Positions 21,801 to 32,634 of a DNA stretch of 64,000 bases are shown here, in pieces. Within the stretch, counting starts at the first letter, position 1. Every line of letters begins with the position of its first letter. Source of the stretch: Ophiocordyceps camponoti-saundersi (nom. inval.) (Eukaryota > Ascomycota > Sordariomycetes > Hypocreales > Ophiocordycipitaceae). The notes beneath the pieces were generated by a model. That model made no database searches, had not been told where the DNA came from, and saw nothing but the letters and a program-made list of their open reading frames with translations. The stretch is taken from contig PDHQ01000008.1 of assembly GCA_003339415.1 (NCBI GenBank), positions 248,001 through 312,000 of the forward strand, given 5' to 3'. The position numbers and the translations under genes are program-made.

Positions 21801-22714
21801 AGCATCAGATGCCGCAACACCAGCATCAACATCAACAACAGCACCAGCACCAGCAGTACCCTCAACAACAGCCGCACCATCATCTGGACCCCGGACGGCA
21901 GGGCTTCGGCTTCTTCGGCAAGAAGAGCGCGATGCCCAAGTCGACGTCGGCGAGCGCCGTGTCGGTGGCGGCGCCGCCCGAGCCGCCGTCGATGCTGTTC
22001 GGTTCCGAGCTGGCGGACCGGGCCGACTACGAGCGTCGGCAGATCCCCACCGTCGTGACGCGCTGCATCGAGGAGGTCGAGCTCCGGGGCATGGACCAGG
22101 AGGGCATCTACAGGAAGACGGGCGGGAACTCGCAGGTCAACATGATCAAGGATGGCTTCGACAAAAGTGATAACTTTGACATATCGGACCCGGACTTGGA
22201 TATAACGGCCATCACGAGCGTGCTGAAGCAGTACTTCCGGCGCCTGCCGACGCCACTACTTACGTTTGACGTGTATGAACGCGTGCTGGAGTCTAACGGT
22301 GAGATCCTCTTCGCCTCGCTGCTCCTCGAAAGTCGTCATGCTGACCAAGGACGCAGCCGTCGTGGATGAGACAGAGCGGTGCGACCATCTGCGAAGAACG
22401 TTTGCGTCGATGCCACAGCGACACAGGGACTGTCTCGAGTTCCTCATCTTCCATCTCTCGCGCGTGGCCCAGCGAGAACCCGAGAACCTGGTGCGTCGTC
22501 CATCTGGCTTGTTTTTCCCCCTTTCTTCTCATGACGAGCTTACCGTCTGACCCGCGTGTTCCTCTAGATGTCGCCTAAGAACTTGGCCGTCGTCTTCGCA
22601 CCGACCATTATGCGCGACCTCAGCATAGAACGGGAGATGACGGACATGCATGCCAAGAATATTGCGGTACAATTCGTCATCGAAAACAGTCATAGGATCT
22701 TTGACGACGCCTGA
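18860..22714 (+). CDS. LIM-domain Rho GTPase-activating protein
   Basis: Five exons: 18860-18937, 19013-19043, 19191-22298, 22357-22490 and 22568-22714, total 1,165 aa, all junctions in phase. The start MATIVDEYLDSPMDTDDVF is the first in-frame ATG after a stop and fits homologs. Two LIM zinc-binding domains occupy about residues 21-130 (CKGCGE, HLDCFRCNTC, CNNCTYSCSAC, CATCFRCRNC, CMGCHE). A Ser/Pro-rich linker follows, then a coiled coil (about 620-770), a His/Gln-rich tract (21796-21890), and a RhoGAP domain at about 975-1160 with the arginine-finger motif GIYRKTGG and VVFAPTIMRD. The family stimulates GTP hydrolysis by Rho/Cdc42 GTPases to control polarity, septation and wall synthesis. 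The 31-nt second exon is unusually small but is needed for the first LIM domain. Confidence 0.93.
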
Positions 22715-23510
22715 TGCTGGAGGGCCCCTCCTCCCGACCCCTTGCAGGCGAAACATGATACATACACACACTCATGGCATTCGGACGTGCGCGGCTTCGG
22801 CTGTCGTTGCGAGAGAAAGAGGCGAGAACACTCCTCATTCACCCTGCCTGCCCCCTCCTCCATCCACCTGAAATTGGAGCTTGAGTTGCATGCGTACAGC
22901 AGGTCTTGAACCTATCACGAAGACGGCGACTGGCGTCACACGACAGATGAGGGAAAAAAAAGGGGGGGGTTGGTTGGAAGGAAATTGTATGTCGGTCAGA
23001 CATTTTGAGACTATCTTTCTTCTTAACCCCCCGTTACTTTATGATGACAAGATCAAACAGTTCTTGTTCGCTCTCACCTTCTCGTCAAGGGAGAATCGAG
23101 AGAGCGAGTTATAGGAGAGGAGGACGGGGATGAAGACTAAGAAGAAAATAGGGGGGGGCGGAAGTTGAGAGTAGGGGATCTTTTTGTGGTATGCGTTTTT
23201 GGGGTAGAGATGAGTAGATAGAGAGTAGAGTAATAGCATGATTTGGCATGATCATCGTCGTCGTCTTCATCTCAGTCCTGGAGAGACTGAGGAGAGAGAG
23301 GCTGAGAAGAGAGGCTGAGAAGAGAGATCGAGAAGAGAAAACATCAGATTCACTAGCAAGGCACCAACGTAGATGGATGAAGGAATCCAGCTGTGCTTTT
23401 TTGACTTCACCTACTCCGTACATATCAGTTACACGAGAATTCATACATGCGTTCCGAAACAAACACTCAACGAAGCATCTCCATGCCCCTGATCCATGCC
23501 ATATCAACAA
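22715..23510. other. Convergent 3' spacer
   Basis: The space between the LIM-RhoGAP gene and STU1, which converge. It contains G-rich runs (22963-22970, 23150-23157) and a GAGA-rich repeat at 23280-23340. No gene is seen. Confidence 0.55.
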
Positions 23511-26500
23511 TCAGCTCTGTTCCCGCTGCCTCTTGACAATATAATACGTAATAAGACTCTTGGGATCGTCGGCGATGCCCTCGACAGCAGACCAGAACGC
23601 CGCGTCGCCTAGACAGTGGTGCAGCGCGACGCAGAGCTTAACCGCCTCCATACGGACGCCGGAGTCAGGGGAGGAGAGGGTGCGACGAGCGAGGGTGATC
23701 ATCATCTCTTCTAGCTCGCTTTCATCATCTGCTTTCAGGCTTGGGCTTTTGTCGACTAGGTTACGCACGACGTGCAGACCCATGCTGAGGGTTCGACAAG
23801 AGGGAGTTGAAGCGTCGTCGCAGTCTTGAAGACGACGACCGAGCCGGGCCATCAGTTCCGGCCCGTGACCTAGAGGAACGAGATCGTCGGCTAAGAGTTC
23901 GAGACCGCTTACGACGTGCGCTTTTCCGTCGTAGCAGCTGCGAGCGACGAGGAGTGATTCCAAGCCCTGAGCGACGTGCGGACGAAAAGCTTCGCGCTCG
24001 CGCTTGAGGAGGAGCTTGATCGTCGCTAGCATTTGCGCCTTGACGTCTTGCGCCTTGTCTGCGGGGAGACTCTCGAGGGGGTCTTCGAGGTAGCGGAAGA
24101 GGCCGATGACGAGGGGCTCGAACTTGTCTTCCGGGAGGGGAGTTTTGGGGTCGCGGATGAGAGACTGTAGCTTTCTGAAGCCGTGGACTTCGAGAGTCTT
24201 GGCCTTGATTTTGTTGATGCCGCTGTCGAGGAGGCGGGATTTCTGCCGCGCTTTTTCTGGCGAGGTGGTCGGTTCTGGCGACTCGGTTGAGTTGCCGTTG
24301 GCTTGGGCGTCTTCGTTGATGGGCTTGTCGGCCAGCACGGGCAGGCTCATCGTCGGCTTCTGCGTCAAGTCGTCTTCCCTGAATGGGTCTTCGAAGACCT
24401 TGAGGGTTCGCGACGGCGTCTCCGTCTGCGGCGGCATCATCTCTTGCGATGGCTTCTCTTCTGCTGGAGGCGTCACTTCTGTCTCTGTCGTTTCCTTCAC
24501 TGGTGTTTGTGATTCTGGCGGGGGCGTCTCCTTAGCCGTCTCCGGCGCTTCCTCTCTCGCGCGCGTCAAGGCCGATGCTATGCTAGGCACGACAAGCGTC
24601 ATGTCTTCGTAGGCCTTGGGCGACACGGGCGACACGGTGGTTGCGCTCCGCGCGAGTCTCGTAGGCGGGCTTCCGCGGGGGGAGGGGATGCGCGACGCGG
24701 ACCGCACCGTCGGCGAGGGCTCGCCCGTCGACGGCGCGATGCCTACACGTGGCCGCTGCACCGTCCTTCTCGGCGTCGATGACTTCGGCTTCGGCGTCAC
24801 GCTGGCGCTGTCTGGGCTTGCGACCTCGACCGGACCGGGCTGATCCCGAACTGAATAAGGGCCGGCCGTCGCAGGCCGAACCATGTCGGGCCTCCTCCTA
24901 GCTGGCCGCATCGGCGCAACTGACATGCCGCCGGCGTTGACGGAAATGGTCGGCTCCTGGCGCGTCCGCGTCCCGGCTGCCGGCTTGACCACGGAGTTGG
25001 ATGTGGAACGTACGGGAGAGATGTGCGCCATGGCCGATCCAGGCCGCGGCGGCAGGTTCTTTGCCGCCGTGTTTGCCCTTCTCTGCGCCATCATTGCTTC
25101 GCGAACGCTGGGCTTGCCGGCTGTCGTGGTGCTCTTTGATAGCCCGAGGCCTGGTCGGGAGGTCTCGGCTGTCTTCTTGGGCGAGTTTGGGTTGCTCGGG
25201 TCCTTGCTTAGAAGCTTCTGAGCCGTTGGGTCCAGATCGGCCATGATCCTAGACGAAGACTGGTTAGTTATAATGCGCCATCATCGGCCTAGAGGTTGCG
25301 GCATACGCGTCTGCCCTGGCCGGCCAGAAAGCCCAAAAGGCCCAATAGGTCGACCTCATCTTCTCCCTCACGCCCGGGTTCGCGTCGCCGAGGCCCTTCT
25401 TGATGCACTTCTCCATGAGTTCGACGCCGCCCGTGTGCTCGACGTGACTCTTATGATGAGCCTCCTTCTTGAGCAACGTCTTCAGCCATCCCGTGGCGTA
25501 CAGTCTCGGCTGCACGTTCTTGTCCTGGCAGGCGCCCCAGACATGCTGCATCAGCCGGCCGCTGTACGAAACACGGGCGATGATGGTGTCGACGGTGGCG
25601 TTTGCAAGCTGCGAGCTAATCTTTTTCGTACCGGCCGAGAGCTTGACAAGCGCCTGCATCAGCAGCTCGACCATGGGATCGATAGCAGGGCCCAGGGTAT
25701 TTGCAATGTCCTGAACGAGGCTGCAGCCTTCCTTGGACAAGCTAGTGCGTAGCGAGTTGACGGCCTTGATGATGCCATCTAGCATGCTGCGCAGCCCGGC
25801 CAGGAAAGAGTCGGAAAAGTCGGCGGGCGCGTTCCCGGCGTTGAGCTTGCGCAGGGTGCCCATGGCTTGTTCGCGCTTCATCCAATTCTGCTCCGTCTCC
25901 TTGCCTTCGAAGTGGCTCACCATGCCGCGGAACAGGTCATCGAGCTCGCGGTGCGTGTTGACGTACATGGGCTCGATGACCTCGGTCTGCGCTTCGGCCA
26001 TGGGAGTGACTGCGCGCTCGCTCACGAGGGAGGAGACGCTGGCTCCCAGGTTTGAGCGGCTCTGCGGCGCCGCCTCCGAGGGCGTGTCCGGCCGTCCGGT
26101 AGGGCCCAGCGACTTGACTATAGCCTGTTCGATGGCGGGTCGTACCTTGAAGTTCTTGAGCTGCCGCTTCAGATCTGACTTGGCGGCGTTGGGTGCGGTC
26201 CTGCGCAAGCGTCAGAGGCCCGGCGAGGAGCAGAAATCAGCAGAGAAGACGTACTTGAAAAGCTCGATGACGGTGGTCTTAGCAGCATCTCGAACAGTGC
26301 CGTCGGCATCCTCGAGTAGCTCCATGAGCGTGGGGACGTATGCTCGGAACTGTAGCCCTTGTTCTTGGTGCATCTAGCAGATCACATACGCATCAGCCTC
26401 CTGAATCGCATTAAAGGACGAGTCAATTGGTATACCTGCAAAAGCCATTGCATAGCCGCCTCCTTGGCTCTCGAGTTCTTGCCGGCCATGGCCTGGTTCC

Positions 26501-26903
26501 TCACGGCGCGCTCGACGTCGATCGGGGCGACGGCAGACAAAGTGCCCAGGGCTTGGGACGCCAGGGTGCGGAACTTGTCCTTGTGATCGCCCAGCCTGTC
26601 GATGATGACGGGCAGAGTTCGGGGCGCCTCCTTTGCGAGCAGACGGGGTTCTTGGCGCGATAGACGGGTGAGAAGGTGGTTGAGCGCAGTGAAGCCGGCA
26701 TTGACGAGGGCGGCGTGCTGCGAGGCGGAGGCGATGCGCAGTGCGTCGAAGAGAAGGGGAGCGCTGGCCTCGGGCACGTTGTGCTGCTTGATACCAGACT
26801 TGACGGCGGTGACATGTTGCACCTTGACATCGAAGCTGGCATCGCCGCGCAGCAAGGCCACCAGGTCGGTGACCTGCTGGTCCGTGAGCTTGGTTTCAGC
26901 CAT
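23511..26903 (-). CDS. STU1: CLASP-family microtubule-associated protein STU1
   Basis: Four exons on the minus strand: 26903-26436, 26373-26255, 26200-25307 and 25248-23511; introns of 62, 54 and 58 nt; 1,072 aa with every junction in phase. The N-terminus MAETKLTDQQVTDLVALLRG and the HEAT/TOG-like helices of residues 1-230 match fungal STU1. A second TOG-like block (about 260-480; CLASP N-terminal domain) includes ELDDLFRGMVSHFEGKE and ARVSYSGRLMQHVWGACQD. Residues 500-830 are Pro/Ser/Thr-rich with several SP and RxPS sites, the usual microtubule-binding linker. The C-terminal 200 residues are again helical. In yeast the protein binds microtubules and kinetochores and stabilises the spindle. 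Confidence 0.92.
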
Positions 26904-27986
26904 GGCGTAGGCTGTCTGCGTCTGCTTCCGCGCGTCAGTCGTCTTCTTCCACAGGCACGCAGAGGGTGAAACAGGGCAGAGACACGGGAGCGGGGAGCGT
27001 ACTGAGTCAGCGCTGGCGTAGGTTATAGTTTAACGGCTGTCAGAGTCTCGAGCTGCAAAGGCGGCGGGTCGGTTGAGACGGGGATCGCATTTGGAGAGGT
27101 ATCTGTTGATGGTTGTCGGCGACGCGATGCGCGAGCGCAGCGGGGTGGTGATATGTACGTATGTATATGGAGAGGATGACGTGCTGCTGACGGATATCGA
27201 GTCGACGACGCGACGATAGCGATGACAAGAGAAATGACGCGCCGAGTGAGAGGGATGTGGAAAACAAAACAGTCGAGATGGTGAGGAATGGGGATGGATG
27301 GATCACGTCTGTTGGTTTGTTGGTGGTCGGTGCCCGATGGCCTTTTCCCGAGTCTTACGTCGTCGGATGATCCCCGGTTGATGGAGGTGGGGTAATGCGC
27401 CGCCTTAGGGTTAGGGTCCCGGAAGCCAAGGGTCGCTGCTCTGCCTCTCTACGCCCACCACCTCAGGCGATGATGACGATCTGTGTCCGTAAACAAGAAG
27501 GAAAGAAAGACATACCACAAGAAGGGAAAACAAACGAGATACTTTTCATGCTGCACCACAGGAAGGCTGAATGATGCAACTGATGAGTTCTTTGTACTCT
27601 CATTGTCGACTGTGCCAGGTCTATTTGGCTAGATAGGGCCCTGTGGATGATGGCCGGTAGGGCTGAGTTTGACTACCTACCTACCTGAGAAAAGCAGCGT
27701 ACTCCGTACATACCTATATCGCGAACGTCCGGGCTAACGCGCCATCACAGGGGCAAGGTGTAGGTTACGTAGGTAGGTACAGGTAGAAAGCAGCAAAACA
27801 AACGGCCATCGAGGCTCTGAAAAATCTATGTAAGATAATCATCCGCCAACTCCAAGGCTCATCGGATGTTTTCTTGCACCAGTCGCCTTCCTTGCCTTCA
27901 CACATTTCTTTCTACCTGCCTGCATACATACACACCTTACTGGTCTGAGGAAGCCTCGATAATCTGGTTATCGATCATTCACCATC
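26904..27986. promoter_or_regulatory. Divergent intergenic region between STU1 and the 39-bp-repeat gene
   Basis: About 1.1 kb. It has two telomere-type units at 27405-27416, TACC/GTAGG repeats at 27678-27690 and 27768-27780, and no convincing open frame. Confidence 0.5.
27405..27416 (+). repeat. Interstitial telomere-like motif (TTAGGG)2
   Basis: Two perfect TTAGGG units about 500 bases upstream of the STU1 start. The reverse-orientation counterpart TAACCCTAACCC is at 39517-39528. Confidence 0.7.
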
Positions 27987-28610
27987 ATGGACAAAATTAA
28001 CTACACCATCAAAATAACGTGCAGTGATGAGTACGACGTGCTTATTATTCACGAAAACGAGACGTCGAGCTGGGGAAGCGACTGGCCCGAGGAGCAAGCC
28101 ATCGACTACGCGTGCGAGATCAAGAGCATGACGTTGAACGCTTTCATAACCATCACCTCGGCTGTCAGCCTGACGATTCTTGCTGACTTTCTCATAACGG
28201 TGTTTGTCGACGGCATGACCAACTGTCCGCTGAACGCCTTTGAGATCGTCTACGTGTGCGCGAGGATGGACGTAATGAAGAGCGAAGTGACGACCGACAA
28301 CGCGAGATATTACGCATACCTAGGCTTGATGGAGGAGGCCATGACGTTTAAGAACGAGTCCGCGAGGATCGCTACAGTTCTGCGTGTCGCTGAACCAGAG
28401 CCCGAACGTCTCCAAAAGCAAAGCGACGCTGAACCAAAGCCCAAACGTCTTCAAGGGCAAAAGGACGCTGAACAAAAGCCCAAGCGTCCCCATAAACAAA
28501 ATGACGCTGAACCAAAGCCCAAGCGTCTCCATAAGCAAAATGACACTGACCCAAAGGCCAAACGTCTTCCAGGGCAAAATGACGCTGAACTAAAGCCCGA
28601 ACCTAGTTAA
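27987..28610 (+). CDS. Hypothetical protein with C-terminal 13-aa tandem repeat
   Basis: A 207-aa single-exon frame with ATG in good context (ACCATCATGG). Residues 1-130 are mixed and look globular, with a hydrophobic stretch (NAFITITSAVSLTILADFLI) and no recognised domain. From residue 135 the protein is five 13-residue repeats of the form AEPKPKRLHKQND plus a partial sixth, encoded by a 39-bp DNA repeat at 28389-28583. The repeat is Lys/Pro-rich and probably disordered. The region downstream of the stop still carries GAACGTCACTGAAC fragments that look like decayed repeats. I do not recognise the family. It could be a lineage-specific gene. Confidence 0.5.
   Translation: MDKINYTIKITCSDEYDVLIIHENETSSWGSDWPEEQAIDYACEIKSMTLNAFITITSAVSLTILADFLITVFVDGMTNCPLNAFEIVYVCARMDVMKSEVTTDNARYYAYLGLMEEAMTFKNESARIATVLRVAEPEPERLQKQSDAEPKPKRLQGQKDAEQKPKRPHKQNDAEPKPKRLHKQNDTDPKAKRLPGQNDAELKPEPS
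28389..28583 (+). repeat. 39-bp coding tandem repeat, five copies
   Basis: Units begin GCTGAACCAAAGCCCAA or close variants, and the period of exactly 39 bp preserves frame. Copies 2-4 are most alike. Confidence 0.85.
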
Positions 28611-29476
28611 GCTCAGAACGTCACTGAACTAGAGTCTGGTTATCGTCAAGTTCCGAAAGTTGGGCTGGAAACCATGGCCGGGGACCTTTCTAAAGTGCAG
28701 CCTGCTAAAAGCCCACAGAGAACGAAAAAAAAAAGTTGGAGGACGATATTTAGAGAGAGAGAGAGAGAGAGAGAGAGGATTCGGGACGGCCTTTGCGAAA
28801 TAAGAAGTCACCGTCACTAACGGTTGGGATTCATCGTGGGAAGAGCCTGCAACAAGGCCAAAGTCCCTTGAGGAAAAGCAATATACATATATTCGACACG
28901 CATAAGACAGTTAGCGTTCATATAGCCTGGCATATCTTCATCAACAGACCAGTCTTGCCTAAGCCAAGAGACTAATATGTAGAAGCGGACTCTGGTGAAA
29001 AGAGGTAGTTTCTTATTACTCCTTCTAGGCTATATAGCCTCAGTGCCTCCCACAGACACAGCTAAGGTGTCCACTCTTCGCCCCCTCATTGGACGTCTCG
29101 CCGACGTCGGAGCCCATCACACGCCAACCAGCGCATTGGCCCTCCGTTCAAGACCTGGACCATCTCGCGAGAACGGAGTTGCGAGACGCAAATCGTCACA
29201 ACCTCCCATACAACTACAGCCGTCTGTGCCACGAAACGACAGCTCGACTCTCTCAAACCCGTTCGACATCGCAGCTCCAGCATTGGGACGAAGTCAATTG
29301 GATTCTATTTACGGTGTCCCGAAACAACGACTCCATTCCACTGTTTGTTCGACGGGCTTTCTTCTTCCTTCCTTGCCATCTTCGCCCGAATAGGTCTCAT
29401 CGGTATCATTTTGCTTCGCAGATACTCCTCGCCTACACGAAGCTACTACACACAGGTAGGGTGTAGGTAGCACTGG
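28611..29476. other. Spacer before ARG1
   Basis: Contains a GA run (28750-28775) and an imperfect palindrome around AGGCTATATAGCCT (29026-29039). Open frames here lack a proper ATG start. No gene is supported. Confidence 0.5.
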
Positions 29477-29516
29477 CACGTGACAAACTCGTGAGCCACC
29501 AATCACGAATATAAAG
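29477..29516 (+). promoter_or_regulatory. ARG1 core promoter elements
   Basis: CACGTGA at 29477-29483, CCAAT at 29499-29503 and TATAAAG at 29510-29516 lie in order 107-146 bases before the ATG at 29623. CACGTG is the E-box bound by Cbf1-type bHLH factors and CCAAT is bound by the HAP complex. No clear TGACTCA (Gcn4/CPC1) element was found close by, although one would be expected for an arginine-pathway gene. Confidence 0.55.
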
Positions 29517-29622
29517 AAAGAAACTGCAATTCTCTCAATCGTCAGCAACACGTCTCTGATTCACCATCACCTCTCTGTCTTGACTCTCAGCCCAGCTCAG
29601 CTATCAGTATCTCTTATTCACA

Positions 29623-32152
29623 ATGGCCAAGGGTTCCAAGGGTCGTGTTTGCCTGTAGGTGCCTTAACCGCCGCTCAGCACTGCGGATGCAGATTACTGA
29701 CCTGCATCACTTCTTAGAGCCTACTCTGGAGGCCTCGACACCTCCACCGTCAGTTAGGCTCATTCCCTCGCCCATACAGAAGCTGACGCCTTGCAAGATT
29801 CTCGTCTGGCTTCTTCAGCAGGATTATGCTGTCGTCTGCTACCTCGGCAATGTCGGCCAAGAAGAGGGTAAATGCCGCCATCCTTCAGCAGCCGGCTGCC
29901 TACTCGATTGACTCTTTTCTCCAGATTTCGCCGCCGTCGAAGCCAAGGCGCTCAAGGTAGGTCCATCTCGTCACCGGCTACGTTCATGCCGCTGACCCAG
30001 CACCCACAGCTGGGCGCAGAAGCCTTCGTCTGCGAGGATCTCCAGAAAGAGCTTGTCGATGAGGTCGTCGCGAAAGCCATCATGTGCAATGCCTCCTTCG
30101 AGGAGAGGTACCTTCTCGGCACAGCTCTGGCCCGGCCCATCATAGCAAGAAGCCAGGTTCGCGTTGCCGAGCGCTACAAGTGCCAGTATCTCAGTCACGG
30201 ATGCACTGGCAAGGGCGTAAGCTCTCCCTTTCCGTATCCCATAGCTTCTGTTACTGATTGATCCGCAGAATGAGTAAGGACGCATCCTAAGATGGTTTCT
30301 CGGAGGTGTGGCTCCTAACGGTACATCACAGCCAGGTCAGGTTCGAGCTCGCCTTTACGGCGCTGAACCCGTCTCTGCAAGTCATTGCTCCTTGGCGACT
30401 GCCTGAGTTCATCAAGCGATTCCAGTCAGTATCATCACTCCTTCATGCAGATAAGATCTGACTTTTTTTCCTCCTCAGAGGTCGCAATGATCTTCTGAAG
30501 TTCGCCAAAGACAACAACATCCCAGTCTCCTCGAGTCCCAAAGCTCCCTGGAGCATGGATGATGTCAGTCTCTCCTGTCGGAATCGTTCCGCCACCCGGT
30601 CCCACTACAAGACTTCCTCTGCTAACTGTCGGAACCACAGAACATAGTCCATGTAAGAACCCATTACTGTCATGTTTCACCAACAGCCGGCGTGGCTCTT
30701 CGCGTCCACTTGGACGTGAAGAAACTGTCTCAGCACGGGCCGTTGTCCGCCAAGCAACATGCAAATGAGTACTGACTTTTGCGTCATTGCAGTGCTCGTA
30801 CGAAGCAGGTGTATTGGTAAGGGCTCAAATTCCACTGTCACGGAAAGGCTTCCGACGGGAGACGTTCCGGAGATTCTTCTCGACGAGCCGCTTGACTTGA
30901 ATCGAATCGTGACATCTAACGCAGGATGTTGGATAGGAGGATCCCGATCACACGCCGCCGAAGACGCTTTGGACCCGCACCGTCGATCCGGTCGACGCTC
31001 CGGAGAAACCTCAGGAGTTCACGGTCCACTTCGAAAAGGGGTGCGTTCTAAGGCGGATGCGGCAAGAAGCACGACGACTGACTTGACCGCAGTGTCATCA
31101 CCAAAGTCTTGACGGCCGGGAAGGAGGTGACGGACTCGGTTGAGTCGTTCAAGCTTCTCAACAAGATTGGTCACGACCATGGCGTCGGCCGTGTTGACGT
31201 GAGTGGTGTCTCACCGTTGATTGATCGCAACCACTGACATGAATGCAGATTGTCGAGAATCGTATGTGACCTAGGAATTATTGTTGGTACTTGATACTGA
31301 TCCATATGACTATCAGGTTTTATTGGGCTCAAGAGCCGAGGTATGTTCCGTGGCCCCCCATTCGAAATGCTGTCATCGGTCGGCTGACTTGGTTCCAAGG
31401 CTGCTATGAGTAAGTATTTGTCTTCGCTGCATGATATACGGCTCTTATGAGGTTGGCTGTTGACACTTGCTGCAGTACTCCCGGATTGACGCGTAAGTTG
31501 GCGTTGCCTGACAAGTTCGGCGACGGCTTGTGTTCTAGAGACCAGCCTCGCATCCAAGTTACGTCATGGCTGACCAGACACAGTGGCTCGTCTCGCTCAC
31601 TTGGATTTGGAGGGCCTGGTGATGGACTCTCGAGTGCGTGAGCTCCGTGACCAATTCGTGACGCCGAATTGGTCTCGACAGCTGTACAATGGCATGTAGT
31701 AAGTTGCTTCACTCATTCTTCCGGGCTACGAGAGGTTGGCATCAGCTAACGCCGTCCAACAGCTTCAGCCCCGAGCGCGAGTTTGTAAGTCGAGCGGCAT
31801 GCATAGCATCAACAACACCATCGAGGAGACTAATGTGGACAGGTCGAAAACTCGATCGTCTTCTCGCAGCGAAACGTGTCCGGAATCGTCAGGCTTGCAG
31901 CTTACCGAGGAAACGTGGGTCAACCAACTGAAGACGAGAAAACGATGAAAGCTGACATTACTTCTGCAGGCCTACATCCTCGGTCGCTCTAGCAAGTCGT
32001 CCAACTTGTATTCGGAGCAGGACGCATCGATGGACTCGCTGGAAGGCTTCTCGCCCGAGGACACTAGCGGCTTCATCGCCATCCAGGCTATCCGTCTGAA
32101 GAAGTACGGCCAGCAGAAGATCCAGGACGGAGAGCCGCTGAGCAAGTCGTAG
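29623..32152 (+). CDS. ARG1: Argininosuccinate synthase, split into 20 exons
   Basis: Joins citrulline and aspartate with ATP to form argininosuccinate in arginine synthesis. Exons: 29623-29654, 29718-29748, 29798-29867, 29925-29956, 30010-30216, 30269-30273, 30332-30424, 30479-30563, 30641-30652, 30793-30816, 30937-31040, 31093-31198, 31249-31261, 31317-31340, 31400-31409, 31476-31492, 31584-31698, 31763-31784, 31843-31914, 31970-32152. The joined frame is 1,257 nt, 418 aa, the usual family length, with all 19 junctions in phase. Landmarks in order: the ATP-pyrophosphatase P-loop AYSGGLDTS, NVGQEEDF, LLGTALARP, SHGCTGKGNDQVRFE, SYEAGVLEDPD, DAPEKPQEF, GVGRVDIVEN, GLKSRGCYDTPG, LDLEGL, REFVENS, ILGRSS and GFIAIQAIRLKKYG. 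Introns are 49-140 nt with GT donors; two acceptors are AAG rather than CAG/TAG. Seven exons are 24 nt or shorter with the smallest at 5 nt. Confidence 0.93.
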
Positions 32153-32634
32153 ACGGCGACGGAGTCTTCGCCTCCGGCAGGCGGTTATGTACATATTTGT
32201 ATGTATGTTTTGTCGCTGCGAGGGACCATTAAAAGATGTCGCGATGATTTTGTCTTGACGGGTTGAGATTGTGCCTTGATGGATTGACGGGTCCACAATA
32301 TCTCCTCGTGTCAACATAAAAATATGTACAGACTGGATACCACTACACACGTGGTCGTTACAATTTTCTAGACTGACAAGGACGTTATTCCCCGTTGATG
32401 TGTCTCTTATCTTTTCTTCGTATATTTTTTCCGCGATCAAAGTCAGCGGAGTGTGGGTATACGATTACTCCAAACGCCCCTCGATGAGGAATCTCATGAT
32501 AGAGCTTCTACCAGCTCTCTGAAGAGATACCGTAGGATCGAATTCCTAGGTTCCTACCAAGATGAAGTGACCCAACCAGGTGACTTGAACACAGTTTAGA
32601 AAACAGGAAGAAGGTGGGAAAAACGACGAACCCG
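32153..32634. other. Convergent 3' spacer
   Basis: The space between ARG1 and the minus-strand membrane-protein gene. AT-rich stretches near 32220-32430 could hold polyadenylation signals for both genes. No gene is seen. Confidence 0.5.

Noticed and set aside
20702..21883. 393-aa minus-strand open frame inside the RhoGAP gene
   Set aside because: It is an antisense shadow of the coiled-coil and His/Gln tract. It is Leu/Val/Arg-rich and has no recognisable domain.
28389..28583. CRISPR-like array
   Set aside because: The units are contiguous 39-bp coding repeats without spacers, in a eukaryotic genome.
28995..29393. Possible secreted protein starting MKRGSFLLLLLG
   Set aside because: The first codon is GTG, not ATG. 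The hydrophobic stretch is short and the rest lacks coding character.
29872..30261. A separate 129-aa gene inside the ARG1 region
   Set aside because: It is one exon of argininosuccinate synthase with intron sequence at both ends. The conserved motifs continue in the neighbouring exons.
30921..30924. CAG acceptor at 30924 for the 120-nt ARG1 intron
   Set aside because: It lies only about five bases from the CTAAC branch site and would bring in GATGTTGGATAG, an in-frame stop. The TAG at 30934-30936 restores LEDPD.
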